Positions 36,101 to 42,863 of a DNA stretch of 64,000 bases are shown piece after piece; position 1 is the first letter of the stretch; the number at the start of each line of letters is the position of its first letter. The notes beneath the pieces are model-generated. The model was given only the letters and a program-made list of their open reading frames with translations, searched no databases and had not been told where the DNA came from. Position numbers and translations under genes: made by a program. The stretch spans positions 1 to 64,000 of the forward strand of contig CAYTBK010000006.1 in NCBI GenBank assembly GCA_964436005.1. Direction: 5' to 3'. Source of the stretch: JAGNHB01 sp964436005 (GTDB lineage: Bacteria > Acidobacteriota > JAAYUB01).

Positions 36101-37042
36101 ATGATGAGTGAAAACAAGATCCGCAGATTCGGCGCAATCGGAACCCTTCTGGTTCTCCTGGGGGTGTTGGCCGGTACGGCCGTCCAGGCCGGGACCGTCA
36201 AGGTCGAGGGCCTGATCAAGCAACGCAGCGACAAGACCCTGACGATCCAGACGCCCGAGAATACGGAGGTGGTCGTATTGCTGACGAAGAAGACGCTGGT
36301 GGCCCAGAACCTGGGCGCCCTGAAGGTGCGCAAGAAGGCCATGCCGGTGTCCTGCCTCGTCACTGGATTGCCGGTCCAGGTGGAAGGGGTCTACGACGGC
36401 AAACAGCAGCTGGTGGCGAAATCGGTCCGGTTCAACGGAGACGACCTGGAGAGGGCCCAATCCATCCAGGCCGGCCTGCACGAAACCCAGGAACAAGCCC
36501 GCAAGAACCAGGAAGAGCTGGAGAAACAGAACGCGGAACTGAAGGCGCAGAACGAGGAATTGCAACGGCAGCAGGAGGAGTTGGCCGAACAGCAGCGCAG
36601 GATCGAGGAGAACAAGGCCGCCATCGCCGCTACCGTCGCGCGCTTCGGCCAGTTGGCCGAATTCTACATCTGGGATGAAGTGACGGTCTACTTCGGCAAC
36701 AACAAGACCAACGTCGATCCTTCGTACGTTCCCCAACTGCTGGCCCTGGCGCAGAAGGCCAAGAACGTCAAGGGCTACCGGATCGCGGTGAAGGGGTTCG
36801 CCTCGCCGGTCGGCAACGCCGCCCGAAACCAGAAACTGAGCGAGCAGCGGGCCGAAAACGTCACGGCCCTCCTTCTCCAGCAGGGGGGAATCCCGGCGGT
36901 CTGCCTGTTGGCGCCCGCTGCCATGGGCGAATGGCCGGAACGTGCGCCGGCCGCCAACGACAGGACTCCCGAAGGGCAGGCCAAGGCCCGCCGGGTGGTG
37001 GTCAGGGTTCTCCAGAACAAGGGCATCGCCGGGATCGAGTGA
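36101..37042 (+). CDS. OmpA-family protein with OB-like N-domain and coiled coil
   Basis: A 313-residue exported protein. The signal peptide ends near VQA. An OB-like small beta domain of the DUF5666 kind (about 32-115, VKVEGLIKQRSDKTLTIQT) is followed by a long Glu/Gln-rich coiled coil (about 120-180). The C-terminal OmpA/MotB peptidoglycan-binding domain has VTVYFGNNKTNVDPSYVPQLLALAQ, GFASPVGNAARNQKLSEQRAENVTALL and KARRVVVRVL. It likely spans the periplasm and holds envelope layers together. AAGGAG lies 8 nt upstream. Last gene of the plus-strand array that begins at 21251. Confidence 0.87.
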   Translation: MMSENKIRRFGAIGTLLVLLGVLAGTAVQAGTVKVEGLIKQRSDKTLTIQTPENTEVVVLLTKKTLVAQNLGALKVRKKAMPVSCLVTGLPVQVEGVYDGKQQLVAKSVRFNGDDLERAQSIQAGLHETQEQARKNQEELEKQNAELKAQNEELQRQQEELAEQQRRIEENKAAIAATVARFGQLAEFYIWDEVTVYFGNNKTNVDPSYVPQLLALAQKAKNVKGYRIAVKGFASPVGNAARNQKLSEQRAENVTALLLQQGGIPAVCLLAPAAMGEWPERAPAANDRTPEGQAKARRVVVRVLQNKGIAGIE

Positions 37043-37255
37043 GCATGGGCGGAAGACCGGAGGCTGCCGTGCGGCCTGGACAGGCGGGCGCCTCCCGGTC
37101 TTGCCGCCGTTGTGAATGTTTGGTATGCATCATCCAGGAAGCGCTTGGAAAACGCCCGGTTTTCCCCTTGCCTTTCTTGGTGCCCACCGCGAGGGGAGCC
37201 GAACCAGCCGAATAGCAATTCGCAAGGAAAACACAATTTTTGTGGCTGGTGCCTA

Positions 37256-37474
37256 CTCGCGGAACAAGACCTGCGCGGCTACTCCTTTGGCAAGTACCAG
37301 GATCGGCTGTTGATGGAAGCCCAGGTGGAATACCGGCGGGATGTCTGGTGGCGCCTGGGCCTGAAGGCTTTCGCCGGGGTGGGCGGGGTGGGGAAGAGGA
37401 TCTCCGACCTGGATTCGCGGGGGGGCCTCTTCCGTTTGGCGGTGGGCGCCGGGTTGAAGCGTCGAGACAGGGTT
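37256..37474 (+). pseudogene. Remnant of a BamA/surface-antigen type outer-membrane barrel
   Basis: An open stretch encodes LRGYSFGKYQDRLLMEAQVEYRRDVWWRLGLKAFAGVGGVGKRISDL and LFRLAVGAGLKRRDR, in phase. This matches the C-terminal part of Bac_surface_Ag (BamA/TamA-type) barrels, where the LRGY-x-x-G-(R/K)-Y-x-D motif precedes strands ending in a GxGLR-like turn. The rest of the barrel before it and the last strands after it are missing, and no start or ribosome site fits, so it is a decayed fragment. It occupies the otherwise empty 37043-37626 interval. Confidence 0.6.
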
Positions 37475-37626
37475 CCCCTCGTCGCCCGCCGGCGAGACAT
37501 GTCCTCCGGACGCAGCGCAGCGCCGGGGGGCGAGTCAGAGGCCCCGACGGCGCTGCGGAACGGTTGGGGGTGAAGCGGCCCACCCCCTTTTCCTTCGGAT
37601 GAAGAAACCGGTGGTTCAGATCCCCC

Positions 37627-38577
37627 TCAAAACACGAACGCCAGTTTTCCGAAGACGGAGTTTCCCTTCAGGCGGTTTTTCACGTTGAGTTCCGGAAGCC
37701 ACTTGACTTCGGCAGCTATCAGCGCCTTTTTCGTGTGCTTGATGAAGGACAGGGCCGGCCCGACGCCGAAGGACCGCCCCTTGAAATCGCCCAGCTTGGC
37801 CCCGGAGCCGCTGTCGCCGGTGATCTGTTGATAGTAATAGATGTTCGCGCCGATTCCCCATATGGCGTGCGACTTGGTCATCCAGTGTTTCGCCACGGTC
37901 CCCTCGACATGCCATTGGGTTCCGGTTTTGTAGTCGGTCTCGTCGTTGGTGGTGTTGAAGTCGACCCCGGTGAAGAGGCTGACTTCCACCATGTTCTGAT
38001 GGCCCATGTAGCTCATGTAGAAGGTCGGTTCGAAGGTCCAGTAGTTCTTCCCCAGGTTGGCCAGGTTCGTCCTTTCGTATTTGCCTGTCGGTGCGTAGAA
38101 GCCCATGAGCGTGCCGATGTTGAAGTCCTTGACCTTCCATCCGATCGTGAAGGGGGCGAAGAACATGTCGCCCAGTCCGCTGGTGGTCTGGCTGCGGTGA
38201 ACCAATCCGTTGGGGGTTTCCAGGTCGGCTTCCACGGTGAGGTGGGCAACGGGAAGGCTGGCGAGGGCGGCGCACTGGCCGCCAAGGACCTTGGGCTTGA
38301 AGGTGTACACCACGAGCATGCAGTCGGCGTACGCAGTTCCCTTGAGGTTCAGGCTCACGCTGCCGATGATCGGGATTTCTTTCCCGACGCCCGCCTCGCC
38401 CTTGTAGAAGGAAAAGATGTTTACGAGAGTGAAACCCGGCTTCAGGGGCAGGGCGTCGACGCAGTCCGACAACGCTCCCGGCATGTAATGCCCGCTCGCC
38501 GCTTCTTCGGCCAGGGTGGGGACGATCGCTGACGCGACCAGGATCAACAGAATGAGTGATAAGGCAAGTTTTTTCAT
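37627..38577 (-). CDS. Outer-membrane beta-barrel, MetA-pathway (phenol-degradation) transporter type
   Basis: A 316-residue exported barrel with signal peptide MKKLALSLILLILVASAIVP. The family pattern is clear: HYMPGALSDCVDALPLKPGFTLVNIFSFYKGEAGVGKEIP, TTSGLGDMFFAPFTIGWKVKDFNIGTLMGFYAPTGKYERTNLANLGKNYWTFEPTF, then SFGVGPALSFI and a final FGKLAFVF with terminal Phe. Such proteins form outer-membrane pores, possibly for aromatic or hydrophobic compounds. AGGAGG lies 5 nt upstream of ATG at 38577; the frame before it is shadow. A -24/-12 promoter at 38730-38744 and the ABM gene on the other strand suggest joint sigma-54 control. Confidence 0.87.
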   Translation of the reverse strand: MKKLALSLILLILVASAIVPTLAEEAASGHYMPGALSDCVDALPLKPGFTLVNIFSFYKGEAGVGKEIPIIGSVSLNLKGTAYADCMLVVYTFKPKVLGGQCAALASLPVAHLTVEADLETPNGLVHRSQTTSGLGDMFFAPFTIGWKVKDFNIGTLMGFYAPTGKYERTNLANLGKNYWTFEPTFYMSYMGHQNMVEVSLFTGVDFNTTNDETDYKTGTQWHVEGTVAKHWMTKSHAIWGIGANIYYYQQITGDSGSGAKLGDFKGRSFGVGPALSFIKHTKKALIAAEVKWLPELNVKNRLKGNSVFGKLAFVF

Positions 38578-38729
38578 CGGTCCTCCTGAATATCTTTCCG
38601 AATGTCGTTCGTTTCGTTGCTGATCGCTCCCAGGGGCATCCTGTCGATGCCCAAGGGATCCGGGATGTCGGTTCAGACGGTTGCCGCCACGATCCGGCCA
38701 GATGCCATGGACTGTCACGGAGGCTTTTT

Positions 38730-38744
38730 GCACGATCGATGCCA
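38730..38744 (-). promoter_or_regulatory. Sigma-54 promoter of the MetA-type barrel gene
   Basis: On the minus strand TTGGCATCGATCGTGCA has GG (38743-38742) and GC (38731-38730) exactly 10 nt apart. Transcription would begin near 38718, giving a leader of about 140 nt. It matches the elements at 21225 and 38977 closely (TGGCA, TGCA). Confidence 0.55.
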
Positions 38745-38792
38745 AATCCGGGCTTCCCAACCGAAAATTGCTATGTTGTGATCTGTGAAGTT

Positions 38793-38815
38793 GTTGGAGA
38801 ATCAATTGCTCCAAC
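38793..38815. promoter_or_regulatory. Inverted repeat between divergent sigma-54 promoters (candidate activator site)
   Basis: Arms GTTGGAG (38793-38799) and CTCCAAC (38809-38815) are perfect inverted repeats with a 9-nt AT-rich spacer. The centre is about 85 nt upstream of the predicted minus-strand start and about 200 nt upstream of the plus-strand start, distances normal for enhancer sites of sigma-54 activators. It could serve both promoters. Confidence 0.45.
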
Positions 38816-38976
38816 GGTCACGACGGCCCGCCTCGATGGCGGTCGACATTTCGCCCGCGGGACGGCATTTCGTCTGATTCGGCGACCGAGGGCAACTCCT
38901 CCCTGGGGAAAAGTCCTTGTGTATCTGATTCCAAAGTAGAAAGATGCACGCGGTGGTGCCGCCTGCCGCGGGAGAA

Positions 38977-38992
38977 TGGCACCGGTCGTGCA
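38977..38992 (+). promoter_or_regulatory. Sigma-54 promoter of the second ABM gene
   Basis: TGGCACCGGTCGTGCA has GG (38978-38979) and GC (38990-38991) exactly 10 nt apart. The predicted start of transcription is near 39003, two nt before the ATG. It shares TGGCAC-N-GGTC-N-TGCA with the promoter at 21225. Confidence 0.7.
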
Positions 38993-39004
38993 TCAATATT
39001 CGGT

Positions 39005-39334
39005 ATGACCATGATTACCGTCCTCAAGATCGTACCCGCCGGCGGCAAAAAGGATGCAGCTCTGGAGTTGCTCAGAGCCCTCGAGCGGCAGGCCAAAGGA
39101 GAGGCGGGGTGCCTGGACTGCCTGATCCTTGAACGCTCCGGGGGAGACAGGACGATCCTGTATCTCGACCGATGGAGCACCCTGGAAGACCTTTGCCGGC
39201 ACGTCCAGTCTCCGGTGTATCGTGAGGTTCTGCAGGCCATGGAACTGAGCGCGAAGACCCCGGAGATCAGTTTCTACGAGGTTTCCGAAACCAAAGGCAT
39301 GGAGTGGGTGGAGAAAGTGCGTTTGCAATCATGA
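39005..39334 (+). CDS. ABM domain protein, copy 2
   Basis: A 109-residue ABM-fold protein: MTMITVLKIVPAGGKKDAAL, GCLDCLILERSGGDRTILYLDRWSTLEDLCRHVQSPVYREVLQAMELSAKTPEISFYEVSETKGMEWVE. It is clearly paralogous to the protein at 21251 over its whole length, but lacks that protein's polar tail. The shared CLDC/CVDC pair is a possible redox or metal site. As with copy 1, there is no Shine-Dalgarno and a sigma-54 element ends about 12 nt upstream, so translation may be leaderless. It is followed 55 nt later by a membrane protein gene. Confidence 0.82.
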   Translation: MTMITVLKIVPAGGKKDAALELLRALERQAKGEAGCLDCLILERSGGDRTILYLDRWSTLEDLCRHVQSPVYREVLQAMELSAKTPEISFYEVSETKGMEWVEKVRLQS

Positions 39335-39389
39335 CGGCCCCGCGGTTTTCGGCGCGAGTTTCGCCCTGCGCGGGGAAAAGAGGCGACCC

Positions 39390-40058
39390 ATGACCCGACC
39401 CGACCCGATTCCCGAACCCCGGTACGAGCCCCGCTGGCCCGCCGCCGTCGCCGTTTCCCTCGTCGTCGCCGTCCTGCTGATGATGCCATCCCGCCTGCGC
39501 CTTCTCCCCACCTGGTACGTCTGCACGGTCGTCTCGACTCTTGTCCTCCCCATGCTGCTGGCCGATCTCCCGTCCACTCGCCGTTGGTTCCAGCCCGTGG
39601 AGAGGGTGACGACAATTCTGTGCGCCGGCCTGGTGATGCTGGCCACCATGCTGACCTTGCGGTATCTGATTATCTCTATGCTGAGCCGGACGTCGGGGAT
39701 GAGCGGCCTTCAACTACTCACCTCCAGCGTGGGCGCCTGGACGACCAACTTCATCGCTTTCTCCCTGGTTTACTGGCAGATGGACCGCGGTGGGCCCGCC
39801 GCGCGGGCGAAAGGCGCAGACTTGCTGCCGGACTGGATTTTTCCGGCGGAAACGGCCCCCCCGGGGACCGTGAAACCGGATTGGCAGCCCACCTTCATCG
39901 ATTACCTGTTCCTGGGGTATTCCACGGCGACGGCCTTCAGCGCCACCGACACCCTGCCGCTGACCACCCGGGCCAAGATGCTGATGATGTTCGAAAGCTC
40001 CGTCTCCCTGATCATGGTCCTGGTGGTCGCGTCGCGGGCCATCAACATTCTCCGGTGA
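39390..40058 (+). CDS. Multi-pass membrane protein, unknown function
   Basis: A 222-residue protein with five to six transmembrane helices. The conserved C-terminal part, DYLFLGYSTATAFSATDTLPLTTRAKMLMMFESSVSLIMVLVVASRAINIL, looks like a pore-type helix-turn before a last membrane helix, reminiscent of two-TM potassium-channel-like proteins, though the GYG filter is absent (GYSTATAFSAT instead). AAGAGG is placed a little upstream of the ATG. Probably expressed with the ABM gene before it. Function not established. Confidence 0.75.
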   Translation: MTRPDPIPEPRYEPRWPAAVAVSLVVAVLLMMPSRLRLLPTWYVCTVVSTLVLPMLLADLPSTRRWFQPVERVTTILCAGLVMLATMLTLRYLIISMLSRTSGMSGLQLLTSSVGAWTTNFIAFSLVYWQMDRGGPAARAKGADLLPDWIFPAETAPPGTVKPDWQPTFIDYLFLGYSTATAFSATDTLPLTTRAKMLMMFESSVSLIMVLVVASRAINILR

Positions 40059-40169
40059 GAAAAGGCCAGTCGCCCACAGGCGGGGTCGGGAAGCGAGAAT
40101 GAAAAGGGGAAAACGACCGGCAACCGTGGTCCCCGGGGGCCGTTCCCGCGGTGTCCACGTGGCGGTTTT

Positions 40170-40203
40170 GTCATCGCGAAGCGATCGAGTGCCTGCAGCC
40201 GCC
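40170..40203. repeat. Short repeat with ATCGCGAAGCGAT hairpin
   Basis: A small hairpin (ATCGC, GAA, GCGAT) followed by CGAGTGCCTGCAGCCGCCG lies in the 223-nt gap between convergent genes. Similar palindromic remnants recur in intergenic DNA of GC-rich bacteria. Only one copy is visible in this window, so the repeat status is inference. Confidence 0.25.
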
Positions 40204-40281
40204 GTATCTCGCGACCCGGCTTCCCGGAGGATGGGGAATACCGGTCCCTTTCCCTCCGCGCGTTGTCCGGGGGAACTTCAT

Positions 40282-41136
40282 TTATGGCTTTTCCGGGGAG
40301 GTCCGCGCCGGGGCGGGCGGGAGCAGGAGCGGTTCCGACCGCAGCACGCGCAGGGCCGGTCTCCCCACCAGCACGCGCAGCAGCGGCGTTCCCCCTTGCG
40401 AACAGAACACGACGGTTTCGCCCTCTGGTCCGCTGTCGCGGTGCAGGGTCACCCCGTCGCGCACCCCCTGCAGCCAGTCCTCGAAGGCGATGCGGGCGTA
40501 CTCCTCGGCGTCCCGCCCCTCGTAGGGGAAACGCGGGTTGCCCACGGTGAAGTCTGTGCCCTCCGGCACCTTCCCCTCGATGCGGATCTCGCTCACGGAA
40601 AGGTTGTAGCCGTCGAACACCAGGCGCACCTGGCCCACCCCGGCGAGGGGGTCGCGGAAGGCCAGCGCCTTCCCGTCGCTCTCGGCCCGGTGCAACTCCT
40701 TCCCCCCGGGGGCGCTGAGGATGGCCTGGAAGGGGACCGGGCCCTTCCGGCCGGACGGGTCGGCGGGCTTTCCCTCGTCCGGACCCGTCGGGGGTGCGTC
40801 CGCGGCCCGGAGGACGGACGGCACCGCCCGCTCCCCCGACATCGTCACGATGATCCGGTGGACGGTCACCGGCACGTCGAAGCACACCTCCACCCAGGCG
40901 CCGGGTTCCGGGTCGGGCGACCAGTCGGAGTAGTTGATCCCCCGGAGGACGTGGCTGCCCCCGTCGAAGGCGTTGACCACGCCGTGGTAGGGGTTGCCCT
41001 GCCCCCGGCCCCCGTTCACGGAGGAGGCGCGGACGAAGGCCAGCGACGTGCGGCCCAGGTCGGTCGGCGCCTCCTCGCCCGGGAGGGGGCCGAGGCAGGT
41101 GACGGCGGCCAGCAGGAGGAAAGCGCAGCGGGGCAT
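40282..41136 (-). CDS. Exported discoidin-like (F5/8-type) protein
   Basis: A 284-residue protein with a short signal peptide (MPRCAFLLLAAVTCLG). The central part VRASSVNGGRGQGNPYHGVVNAFDGGSHVLRGINYSDWSPDPEPGAWVEVCFDVPVTVHRIIVTM has the layout of a discoidin/F5-8C carbohydrate-binding sandwich (spike residues, WVEV strand, V-x-R-I-x-V). The C-terminus, with FEDWLQGVRDGVTLHRDSGPEGETVVF, is separate and unrecognised. GGAGGTC lies 8 nt before the ATG. It stands alone, convergent with the membrane protein gene. Confidence 0.68.
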   Translation of the reverse strand: MPRCAFLLLAAVTCLGPLPGEEAPTDLGRTSLAFVRASSVNGGRGQGNPYHGVVNAFDGGSHVLRGINYSDWSPDPEPGAWVEVCFDVPVTVHRIIVTMSGERAVPSVLRAADAPPTGPDEGKPADPSGRKGPVPFQAILSAPGGKELHRAESDGKALAFRDPLAGVGQVRLVFDGYNLSVSEIRIEGKVPEGTDFTVGNPRFPYEGRDAEEYARIAFEDWLQGVRDGVTLHRDSGPEGETVVFCSQGGTPLLRVLVGRPALRVLRSEPLLLPPAPARTSPEKP

Positions 41137-41638
41137 GTCGGTCGACCTCCGGTTTGACGGTATCGCGGTGCGGCGAAGCGGTTTGTCCCCAGATTAGGCA
41201 TCGGCCGGGAAATAGTCAATGGTTTTGACGCCCGCCCCGGGCCGGAGGCCGGCGAGGGCCGGCGACGCGGCCGCCGGGCGGATTTCCCTTGCCGGCCACC
41301 CCGCCGGCAGGGCACACTGAGCCTGGACGGATCCCCCGGTTTCCGCATTTTGGGGAGAGGAGAACGACCCGATGCCGAACGAGAGCCCCGGGTTCCTCCT
41401 CCGCGGCAGCGGATGGGACCGGGCCAGCGTACTTCGCTCCGACGGTGAGAAAATCGGCGGCCCCTTCTCTTCGGGCGTCTCACCGGACGGCAATCGAACA
41501 CGGGCACGAAGCCCACGAACTTCCTTGTCCCATTGGGAAACGGGCGCCCCGCGGCGTTTCTGCGGCACAGCGGAAGAGGCGCCGGCGCGCCGCCTCTTCA
41601 CGGGACATTCTGATTGTCTGGGGAATTGTTGGAAAAAA
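41137..41638. other. Intergenic region without identifiable gene
   Basis: About 500 nt between the discoidin-like gene (5' end) and the tRNA gene (3' end). Frames that are open here run into the tRNA and have no ribosome sites or protein-like composition. I see no repeat shared with the rest of the window and no strong promoter. Confidence 0.4.
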
Positions 41639-41727
41639 TGGTGCCGAAGGAGGGAATCGAACCCTCACGAGCATCGCTGCCCGCCGGATTTTGAGTCCGG
41701 TGCGTCTGCCAGTTCCGCCACTTCGGC
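41639..41727 (-). tRNA. tRNA-Leu (CAA)
   Basis: On the minus strand a complete cloverleaf can be folded: 7-bp acceptor stem GCCGAAG/CTTCGGC, a D arm with TGGCAGACGC, and anticodon stem CCGGA/TCCGG with loop CTCAAAA (anticodon CAA, reads UUG). A long variable arm typical of class II leucine tRNAs (GGGCAGCGATGCTC region) and T arm GAGGG-TTCGATT-CCCTC follow. The 3' CCA is encoded (41641-41639). Confidence 0.95.
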
Positions 41728-41856
41728 CAAAATTATAAAAAAACTGTAATAAATCAAAAAATTTTGAAAACCCGCTTCCCAAATGAACGCGCCGATGATA
41801 TCCTGCCCGGCATTTGATTGCAAGCACTATCGGAGGGGAAACACGATGGGGGGAAT

Positions 41857-42693
41857 ATGTCGGAAAACGGGAAGGTCAACACCAATAGCCATCCGATAAC
41901 CGAAAAGACGAAGAAAGCCGGGCCGCTGGAAGTCTGCCGGCGATTCCTGGACCGCTCGGCGGCCCGGGACGCGAGCCTCGTGGCGTTGCTCAGTGAACAC
42001 GCGACGATGGTAGGCGTGTCTGCCGACCGTCTCGGGTTCAACCCGGAGGAGACGCGGAACAGCCTCCTGACGGGGTTAGAGAAGTCGCCCTTGCCGCTGG
42101 AGTACGAGATCCTGCGCTGCAGCGAGGACCGCCCGAACGACCGGACGGCGGTGGTGCTGTTCGTCCTCCGCTACTGCTGGCCCGGCATGCCGCCCATCTT
42201 GCGGAACTGGCCGACGCGGGCTTCTTTCACAGTCGTCAGGGAGCAGCGCGAATGGCGGATCGCCCATCTCCACTTCTCGACGGGCAACCCCAACCTGGAG
42301 GCGGGGGAAAGATTCCCGCACATGGCCAGCCGGCTGCTGCAGACCGGAGAGCCTGACTCCCTGCAGGAGAAACTGCTTTCGCTGCAGTCCGCCAACCGGC
42401 TGCAGGAGGAGCGGATCGCAGCGCTTCAGGCCCAGGTGGCCGATGCCCGCCGCCTGGAGGGCTACGTCACGGTGTGCGCGGGTTGCCACAAGGTGCGCGA
42501 GGAAAGCGGACAGCTGGTGGAGCTGGAGGAGTACATCGAGGCCCGGTGCGGCGTGCGCTTCACGCACACGCTCTGCCGGGAGTGCCAGAAAGTGTATTTC
42601 CCGGGGTGCTCCCGGACGGCCTTGCGCAGTGTCCCGGCTTCCCCCGGCCCGGACGCCGGGAGCGAACCGCTTCCCCCGGCGGACGGCTGCTGA
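41857..42693 (+). CDS. NTF2-like protein with C-terminal zinc-ribbon
   Basis: A 278-residue cytosolic protein. Residues 25-160 form an NTF2/SnoaL-like domain (VCRRFLDRSAARDASLVALLS, TVVREQREWRIAHLHFSTG). A short coiled coil (about 170-200) links it to a Cys4 element VTVCAGCHKVREESGQ...THTLCRECQKVYFPG. That CAGC...CREC module is common at the end of PAS and response-regulator signalling proteins. The ATG at 41857 follows a G-rich stretch. A stronger GGAGGGG site upstream is in register with an out-of-frame ATG (41846) that meets a stop after 17 codons, a possible mini leader ORF. Confidence 0.75.
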   Translation: MSENGKVNTNSHPITEKTKKAGPLEVCRRFLDRSAARDASLVALLSEHATMVGVSADRLGFNPEETRNSLLTGLEKSPLPLEYEILRCSEDRPNDRTAVVLFVLRYCWPGMPPILRNWPTRASFTVVREQREWRIAHLHFSTGNPNLEAGERFPHMASRLLQTGEPDSLQEKLLSLQSANRLQEERIAALQAQVADARRLEGYVTVCAGCHKVREESGQLVELEEYIEARCGVRFTHTLCRECQKVYFPGCSRTALRSVPASPGPDAGSEPLPPADGC

Positions 42694-42804
42694 CTCGACC
42701 GGATTCCTGTGCCTCCTCGCTGAGTGCGGTTGACTTTTTCCGCAAGAGGATGGCCGAGGGGGCAAGGATGGGACTACAAAAACAGAGAATCGGCAAAGAG
42801 GAAT

Positions 42805-42837
42805 GAAAAGCGGAGGCGGCCGGGTGGCCGCCTCCGC
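42805..42837 (-). terminator. Rho-independent terminator of the AOR operon
   Basis: A perfect 12-bp stem (42810-42821 with 42826-42837) closed by a 4-nt loop. On the minus strand it is followed by TTTTC. It lies 27 nt past the AOR stop and between convergent genes, so it can also stop transcripts from the plus strand. Confidence 0.8.
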
Positions 42838-42863
42838 GCTGGTTTTCAAAAAATTCGCAGGGT

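Noticed and set aside
41732..41737. TATAAT on the minus strand as the -10 box of the tRNA gene
   Set aside because: It is only about 5 nt from the mature 5' end, so transcription would start inside the tRNA; the -35 match is also poor.
41289..41749. Open frames covering the tRNA-Leu gene
   Set aside because: They cross the whole tRNA gene on the opposite strand and have no ribosome site or protein-like sequence.
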